DNA of 64,000 nt from a virus. The position numbers and the translations under genes are program-made. Shown here piece by piece: positions 29,825 through 38,028 of the stretch. How positions within the stretch are numbered: position 1 is the first letter of the stretch; the number at the start of each line of letters is the position of its first letter. The stretch is from the IMG/VR virus record IMGVR_UViG_3300046694_000291, positions 1 to 64,000 of that record; one strand, written 5' to 3'. The notes beneath the pieces are model-generated. The model did not search any database. It had not been told where the DNA came from and saw nothing but the letters and a program-made list of their open reading frames with translations.

Positions 29825-30165
29825 GTCAGGCCCCCGATCAGGTCCGTGAGCGCGCTCAGGTGCATCTCGAACACCGCGCGCTCGGTGTAGGTCATGGACG
29901 CGATGATCCCCCGGGCCCGGTCGGGGTCACTGTTCATGACCGCCCACAAGGCGTTCGTCTCGTCGAAAGCGGTGACCTTGGGGACGACGGCCGACGGGGC
30001 CGGGTCGCGCTTGAGCAGCCGGTCCGCCTCGAACAGGCGCTCCGGATCCGTCCGGGACGGATCGGTGTGGTTCACATAGATGTGCCTGATGAACGCGTCC
30101 CAGCCCGTGATCGGCTCACAGACGTCCGGGGTGACGGGGCACTGACGGGTCTTCATGGTCTTCAC
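29821..30165 (-). CDS. Hypothetical protein, 114 aa
   Basis: GTG 30165 has GGAGG eight bases upstream and overlaps the upstream stop (GTGA); ATG 30156 is an alternative start. Early Cys pair (CPVTPDVC) and HIYVNH, then a helical C-terminus (ALWAVMNSDPDRARGIIASM). The helical tail resembles that of 15902-16219 (TERAVFEMHLSALTDLIGGL). No family recognised. Confidence 0.54.
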   Translation of the reverse strand: MKTMKTRQCPVTPDVCEPITGWDAFIRHIYVNHTDPSRTDPERLFEADRLLKRDPAPSAVVPKVTAFDETNALWAVMNSDPDRARGIIASMTYTERAVFEMHLSALTDLIGGLT

Positions 30166-30413
30166 GATCCGTACCTCCGCAGTTCCTCGATCACCTCGGG
30201 GCTGATCTCGATCTCCCGGTACATGCGCTCCTGGAGGGCCGCCTGCTCCGGGGTCATCGGCAGGTGCGGCCGGATGCCGTCGATCGTGTGACTGGCCTCG
30301 GCCGTGTCGTGCATCCGGTGCAGGTCGACGGCGATGTCCGGGTCGTGGTCCTCGATCTCGTCCGAGCCGAGCAGGTTGAGCCACCCGGCATAGACGGCGT
30401 CCTCGCCGGTCAC
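30162..30413 (-). CDS. Hypothetical protein, 83 aa
   Basis: GTG 30413 overlaps the upstream TGA (GTGA); GTG 30422 is also possible. Acidic, helical C-terminus (MTPEQAALQERMYREIEISP) and one Trp. No family recognised. Coupled on both sides. Confidence 0.5.
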   Translation of the reverse strand: MTGEDAVYAGWLNLLGSDEIEDHDPDIAVDLHRMHDTAEASHTIDGIRPHLPMTPEQAALQERMYREIEISPEVIEELRRYGS

Positions 30414-30595
30414 AGCGACCACGACCCACGCCGGTCCTCGGTCAGGCTGACGAGCTGGAGCGCTACGTTGCGCAGCCGGGCGATCTGCTTCTCGCTCAGG
30501 GCGGCCAGGGCCTGACGGACCTCGGTCTCCCCGCCGGTCAACGCGGCCCTGAGCAGGTTGAGGTACGGGTTCAGGTACCCCTCGGACTGGGGCAT
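30410..30595 (-). CDS. Small helical protein, 61 aa
   Basis: ATG 30595 follows GATCCCGGAAGAAGGAGC, a form of the start-associated leader. One long amphipathic helical region (NLLRAALTGGETEVRQALAA, EKQIARLRNVALQLVSL). First gene of the leftward unit from the divergent promoter at 30.6-30.7 kb. Confidence 0.55.
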   Translation of the reverse strand: MPQSEGYLNPYLNLLRAALTGGETEVRQALAALSEKQIARLRNVALQLVSLTEDRRGSWSL

Positions 30596-30709
30596 GGGGT
30601 GCTCCTTCTTCCGGGATCGGTGGTCTGTACCCGCAGCGTACCCTTACGTGTGCCGATGCACACATCCGGGTATGCCCGGGTAACCATGATTATCGCTGAG
30701 GAGGCGAGC
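30596..30709. promoter_or_regulatory. Divergent promoter region at the switch of transcription direction
   Basis: This 114-base gap separates the leftward half from the rightward half. It holds GTACCC direct/inverted repeats (GGGTATGCCCGGGTAACC; GTACCCGCAGCGTACCC) and a GTGTGCCGATGCACAC imperfect palindrome. These are plausible operator sites for the HTH protein at 30710. Promoter hexamers not assigned. Confidence 0.45.
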
Positions 30710-30934
30710 ATGCCGAAGGAAGACGACTTCATCACCGTGGCGGGGGCGGCCCGGCTGGCCGGGGAGATCCGCCGCACCCCGGTGAGCCAGGGCACCATCC
30801 GCCGCTGGATGGACGACCCGGCGGTCAAGGTCCAGAAGTACCGGGACGGCTCGGGCCGCGTCTGGGTCGACCGCGAGGACATCATCAAGCACTGCACCCC
30901 GCAGCCGGTGCCGGTGACCGGAGCCGGGTCGTGA
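30710..30934 (+). CDS. MerR/excisionase-like helix-turn-helix protein, 74 aa
   Basis: ATG 30710 with GAGGAGGCGAGC upstream. DFITVAGAARLAGEIRRTPV, SQGTIRRWMDD and RVWVDREDIIKH form the HTH-plus-wing order of small MerR/Xis-like proteins. First gene of the rightward half and next to a repeat-rich divergent promoter, so likely a regulator of the direction switch or an excisionase; no integrase is in the window. Confidence 0.65.
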   Translation: MPKEDDFITVAGAARLAGEIRRTPVSQGTIRRWMDDPAVKVQKYRDGSGRVWVDREDIIKHCTPQPVPVTGAGS

Positions 30935-31230
30935 GGGAGTACCAGATCCGGATGACCGTCCGGACCAACGAGAACGACGTCCCCGGGGCCGACACCTACT
31001 TCGGCGACCAGGAGATGCCCCAGCGGCTGGCCGAGTGGTTCGCCTCGGCGCTGTTCGACCAGGACGACTCGCCGTACATCGTCTGGTCGGAGATCACGCT
31101 GCGGCCGACCGTGGCCGACCACACGCACGAGTTCAAGCTGCCGGTCAGGGGCGAGGACACGTGCGCTGCGTTCCCCGGCTGCACGGTGACCTGGAACCAG
31201 GAGCGGGCACGACAGGCGGCCCAGTCATGA
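30931..31230 (+). CDS. Hypothetical protein, 99 aa
   Basis: GTG 30931 overlaps the HTH stop (GTGA). Begins with an antiparallel strand pair (YQIRMTVRTNENDVPGADTY); the C-terminus has a C-x(6)-C (TCAAFPGCTVTWNQ). No family recognised. Coupled to the nuclease downstream (ATGA). Confidence 0.55.
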   Translation: MREYQIRMTVRTNENDVPGADTYFGDQEMPQRLAEWFASALFDQDDSPYIVWSEITLRPTVADHTHEFKLPVRGEDTCAAFPGCTVTWNQERARQAAQS

Positions 31231-31724
31231 CCAATCCCCGCATCCCGGCGATCGAGACCCGGGCGTACGGCTGCCGGTTCCGGTCCCGGCTGGAGGCACG
31301 CTGGGCGATCTTCCTGACCGAGGCGGGGTTCGACTGGGAGTACGAGCCCGAGGGCGCGCAGCTCGACGCGGGCCGGTACCTGTGCGACTTCCGGGTCAAG
31401 GGACCGAACGGGGTCCAGGTCTGGCTGGAGGTGAAGCCGCCGGTCGACACGGAGGACGATCCGCGCTGGGCGGAGCTGGCTGCCCGGTCGGGCATGATGC
31501 TCTTCACCGTCCGGGGGATGCACCGGCGGGGCGACCGGTGCGAGAGCGCGCACTCGTGCCGGGTGTGGCTGCCGGACGGCCAGGTGGCCGACGTGCACAG
31601 GCTGTGGCAGGGCACGGCGTACGAGCAGGCATGGGACAGGGCCTCGGAGGCCCGGTTCGACGGCACAGACGGGCTGAAGCACAAGCCGGGACGTGGGCCC
31701 CGGCGCCGCAGTCGCAGGAAGTAG
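31227..31724 (+). CDS. PD-(D/E)XK endonuclease-like protein, 165 aa
   Basis: CRFRSRLEARWAIFLTEAGF, WEYEPEGAQLDAGRYLCDFR, VQVWLEVKPP give the E, (P)D and E-x-K motifs of Vsr/PD-(D/E)XK small nucleases (E ~18, D ~51, EVK ~67-69). FTVRGMHRRGDR follows. Such proteins in phages are usually structure-specific or homing-type endonucleases. Basic C-terminus (GRGPRRRSRRK) may bind DNA. Confidence 0.68.
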   Translation: MTNPRIPAIETRAYGCRFRSRLEARWAIFLTEAGFDWEYEPEGAQLDAGRYLCDFRVKGPNGVQVWLEVKPPVDTEDDPRWAELAARSGMMLFTVRGMHRRGDRCESAHSCRVWLPDGQVADVHRLWQGTAYEQAWDRASEARFDGTDGLKHKPGRGPRRRSRRK

Positions 31725-31735
31725 GGAGACAGACG

Positions 31736-32035
31736 ATGGACTGGAGTGAGCGACTGCTCACCGTGGTCGGACCGGGGGCTTCTGTGAGCGGTCTGGAGAC
31801 AGACCCCTTCACCGGAGCGGGGCTGACGATCTCTGTTCCCGAGCACTTTCCTGACAAGGACGAGGTGCTCTCGATCGCCCCGAATCACCCGTGCAGGCAT
31901 GGCGAAGGTACGGGCTGTGACTGTGTCTGGTGCCATGCCTGCTGGAAGTGGAGCCGGGACAACGGTGCGGTGGATGAGAACGGTTGGCACTACCTGAGCT
32001 GTATGCACCGGACAGGGTGGAGGAGCGAACCGTGA
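31736..32035 (+). CDS. Cys-rich zinc-binding-like protein, 99 aa
   Basis: ATG 31736 with GGGAGACAGACG upstream. The C-terminal half has CRHGEGTGCDCVWCHACWKW, a dense Cys/His cluster compatible with one or two zinc ions. It overlaps the next gene (GTGA), so it may be co-made with the replication fusion. No family. Confidence 0.55.
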   Translation: MDWSERLLTVVGPGASVSGLETDPFTGAGLTISVPEHFPDKDEVLSIAPNHPCRHGEGTGCDCVWCHACWKWSRDNGAVDENGWHYLSCMHRTGWRSEP

Positions 32036-35000
32036 CCACAGTAGAGGCACCTCCGGAGCTGTACGACTTCCACCAGCGTGAGCTGGAGGAGAGCTGCATC
32101 TCGGCCGAGGTGCAGACGGCCCGGCGGTACGAGACCCTGTACGGCACCGACGAGGACAAGGCCCGGCTCAAGGAGCTGCGGGTCCCGAGATGGGCCTGGC
32201 GGGACGAGACGGCGTTCCCGGCCCTGCTGCTGCCCATGTACCGGGTGACCGGCGAGGAGATCGGGGTCCAGTTCAAGCCCGCACTCCCGCAGGAGGCCCC
32301 CGGCGGCAAGCTCCAGAAGTACGCCAGCCAGTCCGGCACCCCGAACCGGCTGGACGTGCCGCCGGGCGTGGCGGACCTGGTGCGGGACCCGAGCGTGCCG
32401 CTCTGGATCACCGAGGGGATCAAGAAGGCGGACTGCCTGGCCAGTCACGGCAAGGCAGCGCTGACACTGACCGGCGTGTTCAACTGGCGCAGCAAGATGG
32501 GCACGCTGGGGGACTGGGAGGACGTCCCGCTCCAGGGCCGTGACGTGGTGATCTGCTTCGATGCCGACACCCGGGACAAGCGCACTGTCATGCTCGCGAT
32601 GCAGCGCCTCGGCCGCTGGCTGGAGAGCAAGCAGGCCCGGCCGCTGTACCTGATCGTGCCCCCCGAGGTGGAGCGGGAGGGCGGAGCCCGGGTCGCGGTC
32701 AAGGGGGTGGACGACTTTCTGTACGCGGGCGGGACGATGGACGGCCTGCGGGACGCGGCCGTGCGGCAGCTCGCCACCGGTACGCAGGACGCCGCGTTCA
32801 CCGACGCGATGCTGACGGACACCGTGGTCAACGAGACGCTGGAGGGCCGCTTCAAGTGGGCCAAGGGCCTCGGGTGGATGCAGTGGACAGGCAAGCTGTG
32901 GGAGGAGGCGAGCGACGCCTCCGTGGTGGAGGCAGTACGGCAGTGGGGGCTGGAGCAGTTCCAGCTCGTGCTGGACGAGCAGCGGCGCGACGCCAACCGT
33001 GACCTCGGGGCACAGATCGAGGGCTGGCGGTCCACCCTGAGCAAGGCCAAGATCAGCAACCTGGTCAGCCTGGCGCGGGGACCGCTGGAGTGCGCGGCGG
33101 TGGACTTCGACGCGGACCCGGACAAGCTCAACTGCCCCAACGGGATCGTCGACCTGCGCACGGGGACACTGACCCCGGCCGACCCCGACGCCCTGATGAC
33201 GAAGATCACGGGAGCGGACTTCGTCAGGAACGCCCGGCACCCGGACTGGGACAAGGCACTGAAGGCCCTGCCGCCGGAGGTCGTGGACTGGTTCCAGATC
33301 CGCATCGGGCAGGCGATCACCGGTCACACGACGAGCGACGGCAAGGTGCTCGTGTGCCAGGGCGGCGGCGCGAACGGGAAGAGCACGGTGTACGACGGCA
33401 TCGCCATGAGCGTCGGCAAGTACGCCGTCCAGGTGAGTGACCGGGCGATGCTCGGCGGGGCGAGCGACAACCACCCGACCGAGATCATGGACCTGATGGG
33501 CGCGCGGTACGCGGTTCTGGAGGAGACGCCCGAGGCGCGCAGGCTCGACACCAACCGGCTCAAGAAGCTCGCCGACACCCGGGAGATCACCGGCAGGCGT
33601 ATCCGGCAGGACCCGGTGACGTTCGAGGCCACGCACAGCCTGTTCATCAACTCCAACTACCGGCCGGTGGTCGACGAGACCGACCACGGCACCTGGAGGC
33701 GGCTGGCGCTGGTGGTGTGGCCGTACACCTTCCGGGAGCACCGGGGGCAGCTCAGGGGCCCGAACGACCGGCTCGGCGACCCGACCCTGCGGGAACGTAT
33801 CAAGCTCGACCCGCAGGCCCTTGAGGCGGCGCTCGCGTGGGCGGCCGAGGGGGCCAGGCGCTGGTACGAGCTGGAGAAGATCATGCCCCACCTGCCGGAG
33901 CGGGTGGAGGCCGACACCCTGGCGTGGCGCAAGGAGTCGGACCTGATCCTGGCGTTCATCGACGACCATCTCCAGTTCGACCTGGAGGCGTGCGTACAGG
34001 GCACGGAACTACGGACCGTGTTCAACACCTGGGTCAAGGAGAAGGGCGGCCGGGAGTGGGGCGACAAGACGTTCAACACCCGGTTCGGCGGTCATGACCT
34101 GTGCGCCCAGAACAACGTCGAATACAAGGTCATGAAGAACCCCCGGGACCTCAGCTCGCTCGGGGGCCGGGGGCCGCACCAGGGGATGGTCCGAGCGTGG
34201 CTCGGAGTGGCCTGGAGGGCTGAAGAGCCCGGATCAGGCGAAAGTAATGGGCAGGTAAAAGACCCGTTCAGCGGCCCTAACCATGATCGGGTTACGGGAG
34301 TTACACCTCCAGGTATAACGGAAAAGTTTCCTACGCGGGGAGCCGTTAACTCTCAAGGTGTAACTCCCGTAACCGGTAACAGTTGTACACCGAAAAACGA
34401 GGACCCGATGACCAAGGAAACCGACTACGGGACCGACCCGTTCGCGCCCGTCCAGGCGGCCCCGGAGGCCCCCTCTCCCGCCGTCTCCCGGCCTGCGCTC
34501 CCCGTCCTGGCCGGACCGGTCGGCTGGGACATCGAGGCCCCCTCGTCCAAGAAACTGTTCACGTTCCGTAGTCAGCCAGGTGCGCCGTACGCCCGGCTGA
34601 ACGGACTCGTGGACGAGAACGGACAGGAGGTGATCACCAACGACCCGGCCGAGCTGATCGAACTGCTGGAGCGGGCCCCGATGATCTACGGCCACAACAT
34701 CTTCCGGTTCGACCTGATGGCACTGGCGTGGCACCACGGGGCCGACTACGACCGGCTGGCGAAGAAGGCCTGGGACTCCTACGTGGACGAGGCGACCTGC
34801 GACCCCTCGGGCGGGCAGTACCTCGCCCCCTGGAACCAGAAGGGCTACTACGGGCTGAACGACGCCCTGGTGCGCCGGGGCGAGCCCGGCAAGACCGACC
34901 ACCTGCCCGAGCTGGCGAGGGAGTACGGTGACCCGTCCCTGGCGGGCAAGGCACGGGAGGAGGACGGGTACGAGAAGATCCCGCCGGACAACGAGCGTTA

Positions 35001-36399
35001 CCGGTCGTACCTGTCCGGTGACCTTGGGGCCACCGGCCGCCTGTACCGCAAGCAGCAGGCCGAGCACCCCGAGCGTATGGACTACCGGCGCCGGGAGATG
35101 AAGGTCGCCTGGATCCAGAACCGGATGACGCTGTCCGGCTGGAAGATCGACGTACCCCTGCTGCGGGCCCGGGTGGCCGAGGAGGCGGAGAAGAAGCAGG
35201 CCAGCCTCCAGTGGCTGGCCGAGAACGCGGGCGTCCCCCTGACCGAGACCAAGAGCCGTGGACGCGGCTCCAGGAAGGAGTTCTACGAGGAGGCGCGCAA
35301 GAGCCCCCTCGGCTCGAACGCCGGACGTGAGGCGCTGGAGCGGGCGTTCAGGGACCGGGGCCTGCCGTACGTGCTCACCACGGAGAGCGGCGTGCTCGCG
35401 CTCAACAAGGACGCCATGGGCGTGGGGAGCTACATGGTCGGCAAGGGCGCCAGTGGCCAGGTTCTGCCCGGCCTGCTGAACCCGCTGCGGAAGGAGCGCA
35501 CCCCGGACGCCGACTGGAACGCGATCGACGAGATGGCCGGTCATATCCGGACCGTCACCACCGCCGTGGCCAAGTACCAGGAGATCATGGACCACCTGAC
35601 CGGCGACCGGGTGCACGGCCACGTCGGCGAGACCCAGGGCTCGGGCCGGTGGGCGATGGTGAAGCCGAGCGTGACCAACCTCGGCAAGCGCGGCGGCAAG
35701 GTGATCCAGCGGGCGCCGTTCATCGCCGACGACGGCTGCGTGCTGATCGCCTTCGACCTCGACCAGGTGGACATGCGGGCGTTCGCCGGACACTGCGGCG
35801 ACCCCGAGTACGCGGGCATGTTCATCCGGGGCGAGGACCCGCACTCCATGATCGCCACGATGGTGTTCGGACGGGCCGACGGCGAATGGCGCGACCGGGC
35901 CAAGGCCTCCGGTCACGGCTGGAACTACGGCCTGAGCGTGAACGGGCTCGTGAACCAGGGCATCGAGCGGTCGCTGGCGGAGCGGTTCGACGCCGGTATG
36001 AACGAGAGCTACCCGGCCCTGTGCTCCTGGCGCAGCGAGGTGCGCAGCCGGGGCGAGTCCGGGGAGCTGCTGGACAACGGCTTCGGGCGCCTGATGCGGG
36101 TGGACCCCCGCCGGGCCTACACCCAGGCACCGGCCCTGATGGGCCAGGGAACGGCGAGGGACATCCTGGTCGAGGGGCTGCTGCGGCTGCCGGACGAGTA
36201 CGTGCCGTGGATGCGCGGCGTGGTGCATGACGAAGTGATCTTCAACGTTCCGGAGGACCGGGTGGAGGAGTGCATCACCACCGTGACCGCCGCCCTGACG
36301 TTCGACCTGGCCGAGGTGAGCACGCTGCACCCGGTGCCGATCACGACCGGGGCCAGCAAGGCCGCACACAGTTGGGACGGTTGCTATGTCAAGGACTGA
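32032..36399 (+). CDS. Primase-like / SF3 helicase / family A DNA polymerase fusion, 1,455 aa
   Basis: GTG 32032 (MTTVEAPPELYDFHQRELEE). N-terminus: TOPRIM/DUF3854-like primase region (LWITEGIKKADCLASHGKAA, VVICFDADTRDKRTVMLAMQ). Next an SF3/D5-type helicase with Walker A GGGANGKST (~443-452), ARYAVLEETPEARRLDTNRL, FINSNYRPVVDETD. Then a linker (~730-830) and a 3'-5' exonuclease start GWDIEAPSS (~831). Family A polymerase motifs A (FDLDQVDMR, ~1240), B (RAKASGHGWNYGLS, ~1290) and C (VVHDEVIFNV, ~1398). It would prime, unwind and copy DNA in one chain. An internal ATG (34408) with ACGAGGACCCG before it may make the polymerase separately. Confidence 0.85.
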   Translation: MTTVEAPPELYDFHQRELEESCISAEVQTARRYETLYGTDEDKARLKELRVPRWAWRDETAFPALLLPMYRVTGEEIGVQFKPALPQEAPGGKLQKYASQSGTPNRLDVPPGVADLVRDPSVPLWITEGIKKADCLASHGKAALTLTGVFNWRSKMGTLGDWEDVPLQGRDVVICFDADTRDKRTVMLAMQRLGRWLESKQARPLYLIVPPEVEREGGARVAVKGVDDFLYAGGTMDGLRDAAVRQLATGTQDAAFTDAMLTDTVVNETLEGRFKWAKGLGWMQWTGKLWEEASDASVVEAVRQWGLEQFQLVLDEQRRDANRDLGAQIEGWRSTLSKAKISNLVSLARGPLECAAVDFDADPDKLNCPNGIVDLRTGTLTPADPDALMTKITGADFVRNARHPDWDKALKALPPEVVDWFQIRIGQAITGHTTSDGKVLVCQGGGANGKSTVYDGIAMSVGKYAVQVSDRAMLGGASDNHPTEIMDLMGARYAVLEETPEARRLDTNRLKKLADTREITGRRIRQDPVTFEATHSLFINSNYRPVVDETDHGTWRRLALVVWPYTFREHRGQLRGPNDRLGDPTLRERIKLDPQALEAALAWAAEGARRWYELEKIMPHLPERVEADTLAWRKESDLILAFIDDHLQFDLEACVQGTELRTVFNTWVKEKGGREWGDKTFNTRFGGHDLCAQNNVEYKVMKNPRDLSSLGGRGPHQGMVRAWLGVAWRAEEPGSGESNGQVKDPFSGPNHDRVTGVTPPGITEKFPTRGAVNSQGVTPVTGNSCTPKNEDPMTKETDYGTDPFAPVQAAPEAPSPAVSRPALPVLAGPVGWDIEAPSSKKLFTFRSQPGAPYARLNGLVDENGQEVITNDPAELIELLERAPMIYGHNIFRFDLMALAWHHGADYDRLAKKAWDSYVDEATCDPSGGQYLAPWNQKGYYGLNDALVRRGEPGKTDHLPELAREYGDPSLAGKAREEDGYEKIPPDNERYRSYLSGDLGATGRLYRKQQAEHPERMDYRRREMKVAWIQNRMTLSGWKIDVPLLRARVAEEAEKKQASLQWLAENAGVPLTETKSRGRGSRKEFYEEARKSPLGSNAGREALERAFRDRGLPYVLTTESGVLALNKDAMGVGSYMVGKGASGQVLPGLLNPLRKERTPDADWNAIDEMAGHIRTVTTAVAKYQEIMDHLTGDRVHGHVGETQGSGRWAMVKPSVTNLGKRGGKVIQRAPFIADDGCVLIAFDLDQVDMRAFAGHCGDPEYAGMFIRGEDPHSMIATMVFGRADGEWRDRAKASGHGWNYGLSVNGLVNQGIERSLAERFDAGMNESYPALCSWRSEVRSRGESGELLDNGFGRLMRVDPRRAYTQAPALMGQGTARDILVEGLLRLPDEYVPWMRGVVHDEVIFNVPEDRVEECITTVTAALTFDLAEVSTLHPVPITTGASKAAHSWDGCYVKD
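34290..34374. repeat. 19-bp perfect inverted repeat inside the polymerase-fusion linker (origin-like)
   Basis: GGTTACGGGAGTTACACCT (34290-34308) pairs with AGGTGTAACTCCCGTAACC (34356-34374) over a 47-base spacer. The spacer has a second pair, TAACGG and CCGTTA. The flank (34240-34400) is A+T-richer than the rest of the gene and codes for a low-complexity linker. Repeated GTTAC/GTAAC words and CGGTAACAG follow. Could be a replication origin, a regulatory hairpin for an internal start at 34408, or a relic of gene joining. Confidence 0.6.
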
Positions 36400-36604
36400 G
36401 CGCTGGTGGGGTCAGAGGACCCTCGCCGAGGTCACCACGCTGCTGTGCCCGCTGTGCCGGGCGCCGCTGTACCTGGTCGTCTGGAGGGACGAGACCATGC
36501 TGCCCGGCCACCTGACCGAGTCCCTGGTCACCTGCTCGGGCAGTGGCAAGACCCTGGAAGCCGCCCGGGAGCTGGCCGCGCTCCGGCTCCGGGCTCACCC
36601 CTGA
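36386..36604 (+). CDS. Small protein with zinc-ribbon-like CPLC, 72 aa
   Basis: ATG 36386 overlaps the fusion gene by 14 bases. CPLCRAPLYLVVWRDETMLP and a later TCSGSGK give three to four possible ligands. C-terminal helix (KTLEAARELAALRLRAHP). No family recognised. First of three small genes after the polymerase fusion. Confidence 0.56.
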   Translation: MSRTERWWGQRTLAEVTTLLCPLCRAPLYLVVWRDETMLPGHLTESLVTCSGSGKTLEAARELAALRLRAHP

Positions 36605-36632
36605 ATCACCGACCAAGGAAAGGAAACTGACC

Positions 36633-36878
36633 ATGCATCGTGCCAAGTGCCCTTTGTGCAAAGGGTATGTGATAACGGTCTACGACAAGGACCACTTCGG
36701 GATCAAGGGCGTGATCCTGGCCGGGCACACCCCGAGCCGCTTCACCGACCGCCGGTACCAGGTCACGCACGCCGGGCAGTACCAGGGACTGTGCCTCGGC
36801 TCGGCCCTGACCCCGGACTTCGCTCAGGCCGTGGCGGACATGCGGGCCGAGGGGCGGCACCTGGCGGCGCACCCGTGA
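36633..36878 (+). CDS. Small protein with N-terminal CPLC zinc knuckle, 81 aa
   Basis: ATG 36633 follows the start-associated leader GACCAAGGAAAGGAAACTGACC. Starts MHRAKCPLCKGYVITVYDKD; the C-PLC pair and CLGSA may form a zinc site. C-terminus GRHLAAHP resembles the ends of the two neighbours (LRLRAHP, LLRAAHP). No family recognised. Confidence 0.55.
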   Translation: MHRAKCPLCKGYVITVYDKDHFGIKGVILAGHTPSRFTDRRYQVTHAGQYQGLCLGSALTPDFAQAVADMRAEGRHLAAHP

Positions 36879-37096
36879 CCGGGATCCGGGGCGACGTGGT
36901 GTCGCGCATCTGCCCCGAGTGCGGGATGGAGATGTGGGTGTGGTCCGGGGAGGCGACCTCCCTCCATCGCATCCCCCTGCACGGGCCGACCCAGTCGCCC
37001 TGCTGGATCTCGGGAGTGACCTGGGAGGAGGCCCGGGAGATGATCCGGATGCGCACCGAGAACGGGGGCGCGCTGCTCCGGGCGGCGCATCCGTGA
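36875..37096 (+). CDS. Small zinc-ribbon-like protein, 73 aa
   Basis: GTG 36875 overlaps the upstream stop (GTGA). RICPECGMEMWVW and a later HGPTQSPCW suit a zinc ribbon. The three adjacent small genes (36386, 36633, 36875) share CP-x-C near the start and a (R/L)AAHP-like end, so they may be diverged copies. No family recognised. Confidence 0.53.
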   Translation: MTGIRGDVVSRICPECGMEMWVWSGEATSLHRIPLHGPTQSPCWISGVTWEEAREMIRMRTENGGALLRAAHP

Positions 37097-37121
37097 CCGT
37101 ATGGTCATACGGCACCGGCCG

Positions 37122-37305
37122 GGGTAACGCTCCGGACACCCACGCTGACCAGCCACACTGCGAACTCGGGCCGGGTGGTACGAGGCCACCACCGGGTCCG
37201 GGTTCGCTCCTCAGAAGGGAACCTCCGGACTCCGCTACGCTACGGACCGGTAGGTTTAGGTAAATCGTACGGACGGTAACCGAGTAGGTATACGGCCCCG
37301 AACAT
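37122..37305 (+). repeat. Recurrent intergenic promoter/operator cassette, copy C
   Basis: In rightward orientation: GTAACGCTCCGGACACC, CACTGCGAACTCG (37156-37168), the hairpin box GTTCGCTCCTCAGAAGGGAA (37202-37222), CTACGGACCGGTAGG, the palindrome TTTAGGTAAA (37255-37264), TCGTACGGACGGTAACCGAG and TAGGTATACGG. The leader GACCAAGGAAGGACGATC and ATG 37325 follow. It starts the unit that includes the hypermodification genes. Confidence 0.72.
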
Positions 37306-37324
37306 GGACCAAGGAAGGACGATC

Positions 37325-37582
37325 ATGGCCGGACTCATCCGCAAGATCCTGCGCGCGGCCGTGGCGCAGCCGTGGGAGTACGTCGGCGACGGTGCGCCGG
37401 ACGACTGGGAGTTCCGTATCAGCCCGGACGAGGAGACCCTGGCGGTCTACAACCCGAGCCGTGGCAAGTGGTACCTGTTCCACGACGTGATCATGCTGGC
37501 CGAGGTGACGAGCCTGGACGAGATGGACCGCAACACCACCCACTGGCGCCAGTTCCTGAGCGTGGAGGACCCGGATGACTGA
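37325..37582 (+). CDS. Hypothetical protein, 85 aa
   Basis: ATG 37325 follows promoter cassette copy C and GACCAAGGAAGGACGATC. Helical N-terminus (MAGLIRKILRAAVAQPWEYV), then a small beta domain (DWEFRISPDEETLAVYNPSR). First gene of the rightward unit that leads to the modification operon; overlaps the next gene by 8 bases. No family. Confidence 0.57.
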   Translation: MAGLIRKILRAAVAQPWEYVGDGAPDDWEFRISPDEETLAVYNPSRGKWYLFHDVIMLAEVTSLDEMDRNTTHWRQFLSVEDPDD

Positions 37583-37979
37583 CCCGTTCTGTCCCGAGGC
37601 CGGACCTTCCGGGGCGCTGTGCGGCGTGCTGGCCCGCATTACCCACTCCGAGCACTTCGCCCGGGACGGCTCGACCTGGACCACCGGCCGCGTCCATTCC
37701 GCTCCTGTGGTCCAGCCCGCTGACTGGCTCTGGGACAAGCTGGGCATCGACCCCGACCGCATCAGCCGGACGGAGTTCGGTGTCCTTCTGCGGGGGTATC
37801 TCCGGCGCATGAACCAGCAGGCCTCGGCTCCTCCCCAGGTGCTGATCCCCACCATCCAGGGAAAAGTCGGACGTGTCCCGATGATGCTGCGCCCGTGCAT
37901 CTGCTGCCGCTGCACCGGCACCACCATGTGCTGGCACGCCGACGAGGGCGGCTGCCACTGGGGCGGACCCGGACGGTGA
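37575..37979 (+). CDS. Hypothetical protein with C-terminal Cys/His cluster, 134 aa
   Basis: ATG 37575 overlaps the previous gene. Middle part is helical (SRTEFGVLLRGYLRRMNQQA); the C-terminus CICCRCTGTTMCWHADEGGC is a dense Cys/His cluster, probably zinc-binding. No family recognised. It directly precedes the ParB-like gene of the modification operon. Confidence 0.56.
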   Translation: MTDPFCPEAGPSGALCGVLARITHSEHFARDGSTWTTGRVHSAPVVQPADWLWDKLGIDPDRISRTEFGVLLRGYLRRMNQQASAPPQVLIPTIQGKVGRVPMMLRPCICCRCTGTTMCWHADEGGCHWGGPGR

Positions 37980-38028
37980 CCGGTGCAGCGTGTCATCATC
38001 TGTCCCGAGGCCGGACGAGAGGAACAGC

